Source: Pelecanus crispus
Taxonomy: Eukaryota > Chordata > Aves > Pelecaniformes > Pelecanidae
Assembly (NCBI RefSeq): GCF_030463565.1
Contig: NC_134675.1
Location: forward strand, 15,087,862-15,151,861
Direction of reading: 5' to 3'
DNA: 64,000 nucleotides
Shown: positions 28,206 through 42,011 of the stretch, in pieces
Numbering within the stretch: the stretch's first letter is position 1
Layout of the letters: every line of letters begins with the position of its first letter
The notes under the pieces: generated by a model
Seen by the model: the letters and a program-made list of their open reading frames with translations, nothing else
Told to the model about the DNA's origin: nothing
The model's database searches: none
Program-made: the position numbers and the translations under genes

Positions 28206-31200
28206 TAACAGAAATAGAAAGTGACTGGAGACAGCTGATAAGCATGTTAAAGTCATTAGAAGGATTCCATAGTCTTAAAATGTTAGGACTCTTTGTCTTG
28301 GAAATAAATAAAACAGTGCAAGCATACACCGTAAAATAAAATGGTATGAAGGATGTAAATTGAATATTCCTATTTTGCTTGCATTTTCTGCCACTTTTAT
28401 TACCCTTAATCTGTCTGGTCTATTTAGATGTTAAGATATTAGAATTAGGAATTGTCTATTACTCTAAATTTGAACCATGGCTACCACAATGAGGCCCACA
28501 GGTGGTCACTAGGCAATCCCATAACAAACATGCATAATCTTATTTACTCTTTGTCCTCATAAAACAACAAGACAATTAAATTTAAAAGGCAACCCATTTT
28601 GAATATAAAAAAGGAAACACTCCTATAACGTAGCCCCAAGTGCAGCATTTCAGTGGCTTATGCACCCCTGGAAAGCATCCTCTGCTCACCTAGGAGGGCA
28701 ACAGATCCAGGAGCAAGCTGCCCTCCCACGGGTGTGTCACTCAACCCTGCTGCAGCCCAGCCTCCTGCCACCTTCAGACACAGCCCTGACATGAACACAA
28801 ACTGGCAAGGAGGACAGCATGCTTGTCTTTGAAAAGGACCTTTTTTACTCACCACTGGAGAGCTTGGGACACTGCAAGGGACTGCTGGTGCAGAAAGCGG
28901 GGCTGAAGTTCCCCCACTCCCTCGCTCTGTCACTGTTACCCTCCCTTGGCACACAGGCACCCTGTGCAGCTCACTGTGACAAAAAAGCAGCACCAAAGCA
29001 CGGAGCTCCAAATGTTTCCAACTAATACTCCAAACATTTTGTGCTGTACATCATATATTTCTCCACACTCTTTTCTGGAGAATTCAATACTGGAAATGAT
29101 CAGAGATAAGAATCTAAATGGCTGTGGTCCTGAATTATATGTTTCTAGTTCACGTTTCCATCAAAATAGGAGTTACTTTTAGTAGTGATGAAAAGACCTG
29201 CTTTACTTAAGTGTTAAACTCATTGCTACAAGATAAAAACCCAGGCAAAGAATTTAGCGGGATTCAAAAGGCTTAGACTCTGTGACAGGTCAAAACTGCT
29301 GCAGTTACATAAGGCAGACAGACTCCCTTTTTTTAAGAGCGAGAGCATAGATACACATTTCAGACACAGAGCTGACCACTAACTTATTACCACAATGAAG
29401 AATCTTCCCTGTGGTGATATTATTCCATATTTGTCTACCCTGGGGTTTCCTGGACCTTTTCAGAGGCTTCTGACAGAGTTGATCTCTGTCAAAGATAGTC
29501 TACTGCACTGAGGCACCAGCCCACTCGGTATCATCATTTCTGTGTCCCAGATAAAGAACTGAATTTTATTTCCTTTCTTTTACCCTTTATCTTTGTGTGT
29601 GTGTGTGTGTGAGGAACAAATAAAAGAGGGAAAAGAATCGCTATCTTTTATGTTTTTACATTTTGAAACAGATCTATTACAAGCAAAACATCCAAGATGG
29701 GAATCTTAATGGTGGCAGAGACCAAAATAATCTTCCAGCTGTAGTATTTATGGTTCCAGTTTTAGTTTCAGTAGATAGGAAATATGTTCCAGCATCATAA
29801 GCTTACTTCCATTTATTGTCTATTGCAAGCACTGGCACATACTTTTAGTGTGAATATTGTGGATACAGTCTATGAATACATGTTGCCACTAATTCCCTTG
29901 CAGCCATGGAAACACCTGCCTCCAAGCTAATTTACAATCTGCACCTATGGCCATGGGCCACTTAAAGGTTATTGAAAAAGGTCTTGACAAACCATATAGG
30001 AAAGACTCTGTTCTTTCTCTTCCTGTTTCACATGACATAAGTTTGGCATTAACAAGTCACATTTTTATATCCAACTTGATAAATTGTTAATAATATGTAA
30101 AGATATTTGATATGTAAGACCATGGGTCAAATATTTCTCACTCTACTCATGTGAGTGGTCCCACAAACTTTATTTATACAACTTATTATTATTAAAATTA
30201 TTCTGCAGCATTATGAGGCAACTCTCAACATTACTTACAGTATTCTCATTAACTCTGAAGCACAATGTATGTCCTACTCTTGAGCTCTTCAGACTAAATC
30301 CTGTAAGATGAAGGAGAGTTGTCCACATATAAAAAGAAATCTGATAATGCAATAGGATGCCCTGGTTCTTCTCACTTCTATTCTTCTATTCTTCTGTAAT
30401 AGTACAATATTACATCCCCTTTATGTTTTCTGGGTTTAATGTATTCCATGTCATTCTACCTAGAAATGATTATGAAAATCCATTCAACCACTATTTCCTT
30501 AACAATGTTTTTTTCTTTTGTTTATAAATGACTGCAGAGAACAGGTCTGTAAATGAGTCATTGCTTTTGACTCTAGTGTATCCAGCTGGCATACTGTATC
30601 TTGGCCCTGAACTAGACCTAGGTGGTTTGTTTTTGTATAATTATCATGTAAGTAATCAGGAAGTGAAATCTCCTGGGATGTTTATAAATATCATGAAAAG
30701 TCATTATTAAAAGTACCAGGAACAATCCTGTAGAAGATATGTCACATCGTCTGGAAAGCACAGAGGAAAAGTTCAGATTGTAGTAGTTTTTCTCCGCTAA
30801 CTTGCATAGGAAAGAAAAGCACTCCATAAACTACAGAGCAACATAAACAACTCATTCTGATTCAAATCTGGATCCAAGCTGGAAGCGCACTGGGTTTAGC
30901 ATTTAGCACTGAGCCCATTTCAACACAGAACAAACAGCAGAAAGTTTCCACAGCATTTGCAGTTTTATTGGAAATCAGCAGATGGTGCTTCCACAAGGCC
31001 CTTTACAAGTTCTGCTTAATGAAATATATAGGTGGCTAGGTCATGCTGAAATGTTAATTTTAACTGTCATGCCTGGCTGTGTATTGCACCTGTAAGGTCT
31101 GTTCATTGACCAAGTTTCTTGCATTTTTTTAATTGCTGACCTACCCATAAAATGGATGAATTATGTCACAAGCTTCACTGTTACGCCTCTACGGATGACA

Positions 31201-32395
31201 TAGTAGGTACTCAGAGTCTGTCATTCTACATCCCCCAAAGCTTGAACCAGTGATAAGAACAAATTGCATAGCTACTTTGCAAGGTTTCCTTGAAATCTAA
31301 AAATACTGACTTAAGTTAGATTGCGGGACAAAGCCCTGTGCAATCCTAGAATAAGTATCCCACCTGAAGAGGAAAAAGAGCTGCGGGGATCAAACAGCAG
31401 GCTTGGGACAGATAACAACTGGCGCTAGCACTGATGTGTTTAGGGGTAAAAGTATCAAAAGCAGAGGTGCAGCTGCTTGCACAGCCACCATTTATCTTGA
31501 TTTCAGGGCCAGCAAGGGAAGTTACTCCATGCCTCCACTTATTTGGCTTGTACCCTCACCTACACAGATACCTGTCCTCCCCTTCCCTTCTGCCCCACAG
31601 TTGGCAAATAGTGGAGGGAAACAGTCATGAGGCAGAAGCCTTTTGTGCCCTCTTTCAGCATGTGCCACCAGAACTGTTAGGATGTGACAGAAGAGATCAT
31701 ATGCTGTCGAGGGACAGTATGTTCCTCCCCTCCCTAGAGGCAGGCTCCCTTTCCACCTCCAGTGCAACACGTGGGTGGGTCCTCCCTCATCTGGGTTATC
31801 AGACAGACAATCTGAGCACTGGTGACTGCATTATCCCTGCAGCTACCTGGTGCACATTCTGTATTTGACAGCAGAGCTTCAAAATAGGCCAGGACCAAAT
31901 ATTTCATTCATAATTGCACTCATATTACAACATGCAGATATATTATCATTACTGTAAATTTACAGTGACCTAGGACAAAACAAATGAAATTAGTTTCTCA
32001 GAATGACACAAGAAAGACCAGTAGGGATTTTCCAACTGCTATGTTCTATTTTAACCCCAAATCCATCTTTCTCCTTTGCAAATTAATCTTACCAGTATAA
32101 TGTCAGTCCATTTATATCCAATGCCTTATTCCTTAGCAGTGGATTCCTGAAGGTATTCTTGCAAAATGCTTAACAGCCTAAGGCCTGGGAGAAATAAAAA
32201 CTGTTTCTTTGGTTCCCAGCTATTTCTGATGGGATGAATAATCCCTTTAAATCTGACAGCAGCTAATATACCCAGTCAGTGGTAACAATTATTTCCTGAA
32301 AGCAACTGATCTGTGTACCTCAAATTCCATCTTTCCTTAGAGATACCTGGGGAAAGGAAGCCACTCCAGGAACAAAATAAGATGTCATCATAGTT
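28206..32395. other. Intergenic, nothing recognised
   Basis: AT-rich. Contains a TG dinucleotide run near 29594-29612. Open frames at 28658-29011 and 31434-31868 were examined and rejected as genes. Confidence 0.5.
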
Positions 32396-32505
32396 TCATA
32401 GAATAGAATCATAGAATCATAGAATTGTCTAGGTTGGAAAAGACCTTTAAGATCATTCAGTCCAACCATTAACCTAACACTACCAAGTCCACCACTAAAC
32501 AGATA
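32396..32505 (-). mobile_element. Short CR1 LINE 3' fragment
   Basis: About 110 bp matching the tail of the CR1 copy at 4601: octamer-like ATAGAATCATAGAATCATAG followed by GGTTGGAAAAGACCTTTAAG and CAGTCCAACCATTAACCTA. Only the extreme 3' end is present. Confidence 0.92.
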
Positions 32506-34432
32506 GTAACCTTGAAAAGGTCATCTGGTGAAATTGGTGGAGAAGGGAGTCCAAGAAGTAGCTACTGACAATTTGAATTTAAAAAGAATCAGTTTCATGA
32601 TCCTGAAGATGTCCCTCCACCCATCTCCCTAAAAAAAACCTAGAGTTTCCATTTTCCTTTCACCTTGGGATCTCTGCAGCTGATTTTTTATTTACTTACT
32701 TTACAAGGAATTCAGATTAATACCAGTTTGCTATTTTCTGTTTTCTCCACAAAAGGAGAATGGCCACCAAAGCTCAGAAACCATCAGCAAAACAGGTGAG
32801 GCTTCATGAGGAAATCTAGAGCAACCACATGTAATCCTTGATGTGACATGAATTAACTGCATAGAGACAGGACATCTGAGAGGGTGGCACACTTCGTAGA
32901 CCTTAGACCGTGGGGTTCCCATGGACTTGGTGGGAACACTCCTCAAGGAACACAGCAGAAATGCCCCTCTGGACAGCTGCATGCTAAACATCTGTCTTTC
33001 ATTATGGCCTTTCAGAGCATCAGAGCTCGGGTGCGATCAGAGTGGTCTCGGGGGGAGCATCCCTCATGGCACATTGTTTGAAAGACACTAGAGACATTTC
33101 CCACATGCGACTGAACTCCCATCCTGTTCCACTAGAGGGTTATGCCTAAAGGATAAGCCTAAGCAGTGGCAGTAACAGGCAGGCCAGTGTGCTCTGCCTC
33201 AGCGTAGTGCTAATGTTCATTTTCCAAATACAGGGGTACAGCTTCTACTTTACACCACTAGTTTTTCTTGCAGGAACAATTTATGAAGTATAAAAACCCC
33301 TAAATGTTGTCCTTTTCCCCAGCTGGTGTCTCTGATCCTTCAAAGCTCCCCCTACAAATCTTTCTCAGTCTGATTTTGTTGCTTATGGAACAAGAAAACT
33401 TATCTGATTATAAGACATTAAGACAAAATAAAATGCTAAATGATATGTAAGCTTCACCATACAAAATAACTACTTTTTTAATGATAAAACATGTTTAGAG
33501 CATAAAAAAGGAATTTTTGCAGAAGACTTTGGCTGAAATAACAGGCCATGCATAATAACCATGTAACTCAGAAAGTGATAGATCCTGGTCTAATAACAGG
33601 AATCACTTCTACCTATATATCTTGTCTGAACAGGAATGCTCAAAAAAGAGAGATCAGATTCGAAGATAATCTTTATTCTGCCCCTAAAAGGACATTGCTG
33701 TAATTGAATCACAAACATCCTATCACTTTAAGCAAAATATTAACATATTAAAGAAAAAAATTAATTGCAAATAAACCACTACTATCTTCCTTCTCTCCCC
33801 ACATCCAGACATACTTTTATCTGTGACCATTCATCGTTGTGTCAAGTTATTACATTTTTAACTTGGGGCTGGAACCTGTCCAGGATTTGACCTCCCTTTT
33901 CCGTGAAAAGAATATGATTTTATTTCTGAGAAGCTCAAAGTACATTTTGGAGGTTTTTTTTAACTACGATTAATAAAATCAACACCCTCATACTGCAATC
34001 TTATTAGAATATCCTAGAAAATGACAAAAATTGCCTGCATCTGTTCTGCTGCAAGATAACGATGATGAGCATGTGCTAACAAAGTTTTTGTTAAAGGCTT
34101 AAAGAAGATCTTAAAAATTATGTGCATTTTAAACAAGGCAGGCTAAAAATACTACTTTTATTTCATTTTTAAGTGGTTCCAGACATTGCAAGTTACATTG
34201 CTGGTATGCTGTTATTCTCCTCAAAAGAGTCAGTTACTTCACTTGCAGTATTGAATTTTAGGATATTGCAGTGGGAGCCAAATAACACACAGTCTGATGC
34301 TCAGATGTCTCTCTTACTGTCTAGATTTGTTATGCCTTCATCTTTGAGATACTTCAGAATTAATTCTTTTAAGGATTTGTGTTTTACTAGTAGCAGGTTA
34401 CTAAAGCATGCTTCAAAATTTTGTGGATAAAG
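32506..34432. other. Intergenic, nothing recognised
   Basis: No gene or repeat family recognised between the two CR1 fragments. Confidence 0.55.
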
Positions 34433-34880
34433 CATAGAATCATAGAATGCTTTGGGTTGGAGTGAGCTTTAACTAGATCAGGTTGCTCAGAGCCCCATCC
34501 AACCTGACCTCTCTAGGCAACCCGTTCCAGTGTTTCACCACCCTCATTGTAAAAATTTCTTCCTTATATCCAGTCTAAATCTACCCTCCTTTAGTTTAAA
34601 ACCATGACTCCTTGTCCTGTCACAACAGGCCTTGCTAAAAAGATTCTCCCCATCTTTTCTATAGGCCCCCTTTAAGTACTGAAAGACCGCAATAAGGTCT
34701 CCCTGCAGCCTTCTCTTCTCCAGGCTGAACAACCCCAACTCTCTCAGCCTGTCCTCGTAGGAGAGGTGCTCCAGCCCTCGGATCATTTTGGTGGCCCTCC
34801 TCTGGACCCACTCCAACAGGTCCATGTCCTTCTTGTGCTGAGGGCTCCAGAGCTTGGCTGTAAATGCACTTTCTTTCCAC
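34433..34880 (-). mobile_element. CR1 LINE 3' fragment
   Basis: Plus strand begins CATAGAATCATAGAATG, the complement of the CR1 tail. The minus-strand frame 34544-34894 reads as the ORF2 C-terminus ([30 protein letters not shown]). It comes from a different CR1 lineage than the 4601 copy, judging by the differing 3' untranslated sequence. Confidence 0.93.
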
Positions 34881-37800
34881 CAAATGGATGTCAAATCAGT
34901 TTTGACTTAGGTCTTCTCAGGAATGCTTTCCTTTATTCTGTTTTCCTTTGTTTTACCAATAGGTGAGCAAGTTACACAGACATCAAAGACATCTAAGAAC
35001 AGAGCTAATGGAATTCATCCTTACTCCTCAAGAGGTCTCTCATTTTATGAATTCTTTGTAGATATAAGTCAGTTTGGAGGAGTTAACATTATTTTAAATC
35101 AATATATTTTCAGATTTTCAAGTTCTTCCTCAAAACCTCCTTTACTATCTGTTTACTGCTAAGATCCCTTTTTAAGATTTTTTTCTTTTTTTTTTTTTTC
35201 TCTGCCAAAATACTGTGAATACCAATGGAAAGCTAGTAGCATAAGTTTGTTTTGATTCTCTACTTTACAGTCCTCTCTGGAGGTTTTAATTATTCCATTA
35301 TTTACCCCTACATTTTCCTTTCCCTTCCCTCTCCCCTGCCCCTCCACCAAAAGCTCTTGAGTTTCTGTAAATATGAAGAAAAGTGTCTTTCTCTGACAAT
35401 CATATTTCCATAAAGTAGGCCACTTTTGCTATTCTGCTTTCATATCTTTCAAGACCAGCACAGCCCCATACCTTGCAGGCCTAAATTTCCTAGTTGGAAA
35501 TTCTAGTGTTTCTATCAAGGACATATTTGATGTTCTTCTTAAAATGCTAGCTACTGGAATCCAGACCACATATAAGAATCTCAGCTTTCATTTTTTAAAA
35601 AATTGTTTGCAAAATGTCATTGTTCTGCAGAAAGACCTGAAAACGTGATTGCCATCTCAGAAACCAGAAAGTAGGAAAGAAAGAGAACTCAGTTAAAAAC
35701 TACTTAAACTCACTTGTTTGAGTCAAACCTCACGATATGTATACATTCAGGACACTTGACCTTGGCAATACTGCAATTCACTGAGGTGAGCAGCTTATGA
35801 GAATGTCTGGTGAGAGGAGTGAGACCTAAGGCACCCTCTAGTTAACCATTACTGCTATCGCTATAGAGAAACAGGGGCCTGCCAAGACTCTCAGATTTGT
35901 TGGTTTTGCTCATACATAGTGGATAGCACTATTACAGCATTCAGTTTAGGAGTTTGAATGATCTAACAGATCAATTTTGGACTATACTGTGTCTTTTCCC
36001 ATTTGCAGAGATGGCCTCCTTTATACACAAAGCTGTCTTATCACAGCTGGAAAAGAGTCTACATCACCTTCTCACCATCACCACCACAGAATTTCATCTT
36101 CCTTTTGAATCCTATGAAGGATGCTCAAAAAGTTCAATGAGCTCAGCAGGATATGGCCAATGAGTGTGATGAGGGACTAGAAACAGATCAAGTTTAGACT
36201 TGGAAACAGGGACTTTCAAGTTTGTGCAATTAAGGTGGAACTATGAGGCTAGAAATAAGGAATACATGGACCCTGGGCCACACCACTGTTACCTTCTACT
36301 TCCCATAATGGAAGGAAGTGGCACAAACTTGACGAGTGAACATCAGATAATTCTTCTGGGTCTGCAAGGTTATTTAAGCACCTACATGCGAGCCTTCAGA
36401 AAAAGTGATTCAATAGTAAATGTAATAGATATAGATAAAAGACAGCCACCTAATACAGACCAAATCCTGAATGTCAGGATTTTATGATGCATTCATGAAA
36501 CAATTTTTCTTTTAATAATCAACTTTATCATTTCACATTTTAAAGCATGGGGCCAATCCAAGGCTTTGTGCATGTGTAAATGAGATAAAGTAACACAGCA
36601 GCAAGAAAGGATGGCCAGTGGAGGCAGATTTAGTTGGGATTTGGGGTTTCTCCCTGCTATTCCACAGCCTATCCATATGTCTTTGGGCACATCACTTTGT
36701 GTTTGATTCAGTTCCTAAACAAAGACATTTAATGCCATTTGTAACAATCTAGTATACCCAGGTTATTCATACAAGGCTAGCAGATGTGATGCCACATCTG
36801 TGCAAGACACACACACTTCTGGAGCAGCAGCTGGAGTCACGATAGGATAGGCACATTGTGGGGGAAAATGGCTAAAGCCCTTTTCCTGCCTCTACCTCAG
36901 CCTCTCTCATCTGAGAATCAGATCATCTCCATGCTTACCCTTCCTCTTCTCACAGCAGTCCTGTACAATGAAATCGTTAAGGATTAGCGGGTTCTCAGAG
37001 CTGGACGCCCCACAGATATCAGCCCCACTCTGATGACCAGGGGAAACCAAGGACTTGGTTGATCCTTAGAAGAGGTGAGGGCCAGGGCAGAGACAAGAAA
37101 GCAGAAGCTCGAACCCATGAGTTCTGGACTGTCCTGCAAACTCGTGACTGAACTGGCTGCCCTGTGCACAGAAGACACACTATCTACTCTTTTTCCAGAC
37201 ATCCAGGGAGGAAGGGAACTTACCATACCCTAAGGACTGGCAGTCTGGATATCAATCCTCCTATTCAGGACTTCTGGCTCCTCAAGTCACCTCTTGATCA
37301 AATATAGAAGAAAGCATATGTGAACTAACCAAGTTAGTGGACAGAACAGAAGCCACAAGTCTCCTCCTAGACCCTCTTCTTGTGAGAGTATTAGGAGGAC
37401 ATAAGCCAGTTTTTGCGCTACTGGAGGGAGACAACTCTCACAGCACATACTGTGAAGCCAAGAAACTCTCAGCAGTCCATGCATGGCCTCCACTTCAAAA
37501 AAATGTATGCAATAGGTCCCAAAAGAAAGCATAAACGACCCTGGGCTCTTCTTCCTTTCCATACTATTAGCTAATATTTGTAGTCATATTTATTCCATAA
37601 AAGCCTGACTTGAAAATAAGACTTTAGGAGGTCCACAGATACCACTATTCTGCACTGCAGTAAGAGAATTCTACAGTTACTTGCAGTGATGTTTACTCAA
37701 TATAGCATAATACCTTTAATTTGTACTAAAAATTAATTTTGGAAATTGACTGTTGTTTATGCAATAGCAGAAATGTGCTTTTTAGTGGACTGAAAAGAAA

Positions 37801-38179
37801 ATTTGTATGACAACTCTTCATAGGTCATCAATGTCTGATGCTATAGCAGATCTTGAAATAAAATGTTTTAGCACTAAGTGCTTTTTATAAATATATTTCA
37901 TTACGAAAGAAAAATTTGAAAGAATCAGGATAAAAATGAGAGACTCCTTTTCTGCTCATAAAAATAAAGCAGCTCATCACAATTGGGAAAAAGCTTTTCT
38001 TTGCTTCCATCATAGCCATGACCTTAACTTCTCTAAAATTCTCTGTCACAATTAGTCTGGTTTAGATCATTATTTTTGCTGGGGGCTCTAATTCATTTCT
38101 TTCCTCACATGCTATATGTTCACCAATATGTGCAACACAGTACTAGAAGGTGACATTTGGAGTTTATCACATGTACAGT
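34881..38179. other. Intergenic, nothing recognised
   Basis: AT-rich DNA leading up to the retroviral cluster. No supported gene. Frames near 37287-37562 and 36200-36487 show no domain. Confidence 0.5.
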
Positions 38180-38755
38180 TGTCGTGGTTTAGCCCCAGCC
38201 AGCAACTAAGCACCACGCAGCCGCTCGCTCACTCCCCCTACCCCGATGGGATGGGGGAGAGAATCGGAGGAGTAAGAGTGAGAAACACTCCTGGGTTGAG
38301 ATAAGAACAGTTTGATAATTGAAATAAAGTAAAATAGTAATGCTAATAGTAACAGTATAATAATGATAATAATAATAATGATACACGAAGCAAGTGATGC
38401 ACAATGCAATTGCTCACCACCCGCCGACCGATACCCAGACAGTTCCCGAGCAGCGATCGCTGCTCCCTGGCCACCCCCCCCCCCCCCAGTTTATATACTG
38501 AGCATGATGTCATATGGTATGGAATAGCCCTTTGGTCAGTTTGGATCAACTATTCTGGCTGTGCCCCCTCCCAGTTTCTTGTGCGCCTGGCAGAGCATGG
38601 GAAGCTGAAAAAGTCCTTGACTAGCATAAGCAGTACTCAGCAACAACTAAAAACATCAGCATGTTATCAACATTCTTCTCCTACTAAATCCAAAACACAG
38701 CACTATGCCTGCCGCTAGGAAGAAAATTAACTCTATCCCAGCCGAAACCAGGACA
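38180..38755 (-). mobile_element. 3' LTR of outer family-A provirus
   Basis: Plus strand begins TGTCGTGGTTTAGCCCC and ends CCGAAACCAGGACA, 576 bp. It contains the 18-bp GAGCAGCGATCGCTGCTC palindrome at 38448-38465. The CRE has lost its CpG (TGATGTCA). By eye it is about 98% identical to the LTRs of the inner provirus but only about 93% identical to the 5' LTR at 55445-56018. Confidence 0.95.
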
Positions 38756-39222
38756 GTATCCACCCCTTATTCTATACCATCTATGTCATGCACAGGCCCT
38801 CCCCTTTCCAATGTGTTCTAATTAATCACCACCGCTTTCCCTATCTTGATATACACACAGATATCATTCCCTTTGTCTATGGCCCATCCCTCTAAAATGT
38901 CCATTGAGTTCATTTAGCCCATGACTTTGGGTTCCATCTGTCATCACAGTCTTTCAGAGCAGGAGAGGTGGTGTGCAGTGTTGGACTGTTCCATGCTGAA
39001 GTCAGTTCTCATTCCAACATGGTTTCATCAAAGTTCATTTTCATTAAGCTGGGCAATTCTTACTGCAATACCATTGATGCGGCATATAGCAATCATAATA
39101 TATAGTATTATATACTTAATATTAACCTACTATATTATTATATTAACATGCAGTTAAGAGATAACATATGGTTAAGAGATAACATACAGTATTATAAAGC
39201 AATTAATATTATACAATGCAGT
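38756..39222 (-). other. Non-coding 3' internal region of outer provirus
   Basis: About 467 bp between the pol stop and the 3' LTR, nearly identical to 46516-46982 of the inner copy. No env frame is present. The bases next to the LTR read AATAAGGGGTGGATAC on the minus strand and are the likely polypurine tract. Confidence 0.75.
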
Positions 39223-42011
39223 TCATTGGCTATTTTCACCCAAAATCAAATTCCCTTGAGGTACACATTGGTCTTCCCCATCCTTTCGCATCACCCACCA
39301 AGTGCAACCAGGTCCTTGAGCAAAAGCAATCCTACGAATGGGTTTGCCTTTGCCAGAGGGGGAAGTAACCCAGACTGTCTTCCCCAGCATATTTTTCATG
39401 TGCACTACAGGAACTTTATCTCCTTCTACAGTACGTAAAAGTTTTGATTGGGCAGGGCCAGCTCGATTGGCAGATCCCCTGGTGTTGACTAACCAGGTGG
39501 CTTTTGCTAAATGCGTATCCCAATGTTTAAACGTCCCACCACCCATTGCTCTCAGGGTAGTCTTTAACAATCCATTGTATCGCTCAATTTTCCCGGAGGC
39601 TGGTGCATGGTAAGGGATGTGATACACCCACTCAATGCCGTGCTCTTTGGCCCAGGTGTCTATGAGGTTGTTTCGGAAATGAGTCCCGTTGTCTGACTCA
39701 ATTCTTTCTGGGGTGCCATGTCGCCACAGGACTTGCTTTTCAAGGCCCAGGATGGTGTTCCGGGCGGTGGCATGGGGCACGGGATATGTTTCCAACCACC
39801 CAGTGGTTGCTTCCACCATGGTGAGCACATAGCGCTTGCCTTGGCGGGTCTGTGGGAGCGTGATGTAATCAATCTGCCAGGCCTCCCCATATTTATATTT
39901 CAGCCATCGTTCACTATACCCAAGGGGCTTGAACTGCTTGGCTTGCTTGATTGCAGCGCATGTTTCACATTCATGAATAACCTGTGCAATACTGTCCACA
40001 GTTAAGTCCACCCCTCGATCACGAGCCCATCTATATGTTGTATCTCTTCCTTGATGGCCTGAGGTGTCATGGGCCCACAGAGCTATAAGTAATTCACCCT
40101 TATGTTGCCAGTCCAGATCCACCTGAGCCACTTCAATCTTAGCAGCCTGATCCACCTGCTGGTTGTTTTGATGTTCTTCAGGGGCCAGACTCCTGGGTAC
40201 ATGAGCATCTATGTGACATACTTTTACAACCAGGTTCTCTACCCGGGCAGCAATATCTTGCCAGAGTGCTGCGGCCCAGATTGGTTTGCCTCTGCGCTGC
40301 CAGTTGCTCTGCTTCCATTGCTGCAACCACCCCCACAGGGCATTTGCCACCATCCATGAGGCAGTATAGTGATAAAGGACTGGCCACTTTTCTCGTTCAG
40401 CAATATCTAAAGCCAGCTGGATGGCTTTCACCTCTGCAAACTGACTCGACTCCCCTTCTCCTTGAGCAGTTTCTGCGACTTGTCGTATAGGACTCCATAC
40501 AGCAGCTTTCCACCTCCGATGCTTTCCCACAGGATGACAGGACCCATCAGTGAACAGGGCATATTGCTTCTCATTTTCTGGCAATTTATTATACAGTGGG
40601 TCCTCCTCAGCATGTGTCACCTCATCCTCTGGCGATATTCCAAAATCTTTGCCTTCTGGCCAGTCCATGATCACTTCCAAGCTTCCTAGGTGACTGGGGT
40701 TTCCTATTCAAGCCTGTTATGTGATCAGTGTGACCCACTTACTCCAGGTGGCATCAGTTGCATGATGTGTAGAGGGGACCCTCCCTTTGAACATCCAGCC
40801 CAGCACTGGCACCCCAGTACCAGCCCAGTACCAACCACTTCTGAAGCAGCTCGAACCCCTTAATATGCTGCCAATATCTCTTTCTCAGCTGGAGTATAGC
40901 GGGCCTCGGATCCTCTGCATCCTCGACTCCAAAACCCTAGGGGTCGACCTCGAGTCTCCCCTGGTGCTTTCTGCCAGAGGCTCCAGGTAGGGCCATTCTC
41001 CCCGGCTGCGGTGTAGAGCACATTTTTAATATCCTGCCCTGCCCGGACTGGCCCAAGGGCTACTGCATGAACTATCTCCCGTTTAATTTGTTCAAAGGCT
41101 TGTTGTTGCTCAGGGCCCCATTTGAAATCATTCTTCTTCTGGGTCGCTTGACAGAGAGGGCTTACAATCAGACTGTAATTTGGAATATGCATCATCCAAA
41201 AACCCACAGCGCCTAAGAAAGCTTGTGTTTCCTTTTTTCTAGTTGGTGGGGACATAGCTGTTATTTTGTTGATCACATCCATTGGGATCTGACGATGTCC
41301 ATCTTGCCATTTTATTCCTAAGAACTGGATCTCCTGTGCAGGTCCCTTGACCTTACTTTGTTTTATGGCAAAACCAGCCTTCAGGAGGATTTGGACTATT
41401 TTCTTTCCCTTCTCAAAAACTTCTTCTGCTGTATTGCCCCACACAATGATGTCATCAATATACTGCAGATGTTCTGGAGCTTCACCCTGTTCCAGTGCCG
41501 TCTGGATCAGTCCATGGCAAATGGTGGGGCTGTGTTTCCACCCCTGGGGCAGTCGGTTCCAGGTGTACTGAACACCCCTCCAAGTGAAAGCAAACTGTGG
41601 CCTGCAGTCTGCTGCCAAAGGGATTGAGAAAAATGGATTAGCGATATCAATTGTGGCATACCACTTGGCTGCCTTTGACTCCAGTTCGTATTGAAGATCT
41701 AGCATGTCTGGCACGGCAGCACTCAGTGGCAGGGTAACTTCGTTCAGGCCACGATAGTCCACTGTTAGTCTCCACTCCCCATTAGACTTTTGCACTGGCC
41801 ATATGGGACTGTTAAAGGGTGAGCGAGTCTTGCTGATCACTCCTTGGCTCTCCAGGCAACGAATCAGGTTATGGATGGGAATCAGGGAGTCTCGGTTGGT
41901 GCGATATTGCCGTCGGTGCACCGTTGTGGTAGGGATCGGCACCTGTTGTTCTTCGACCCTCAGCAACCCCACAATAGAAGGGTCCTCCGAGAGATCGGGC
42001 AAGGTGGACAG
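39223..42011 (-). pseudogene. Outer provirus pol: RT, RNase H and integrase, broken
   Basis: Minus-strand pol parallel to the inner copy, by eye about 97% identical in DNA. It is interrupted in two ways. The 5' end is cut at 42011 by the family-B insertion. A deletion around 40790-40830 also shifts the frame between the RT part (40860-42011, with the polymerase motif YIDD) and the RNase H-integrase part (39223-40680). In RNase H one catalytic Asp is replaced: the inner copy reads YTDS and this copy reads YTAS. The integrase segment keeps the zinc-binding His/Cys pattern and the D-x35-E spacing (SDNGTH to GKIE). It cannot make functional Pol. Confidence 0.9.

Noticed and set aside
28658-29011. 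117-codon minus-strand frame with a Cys/Pro-rich product
   Set aside because: Local GC-richness gives overlapping frames on both strands and no recognisable family. Not supported as a gene.
31434-31868. 144-codon plus-strand open frame
   Set aside because: No domain, signal or coiled-coil pattern, an overlapping antisense frame of similar quality, and no promoter or splice context. It looks like chance.
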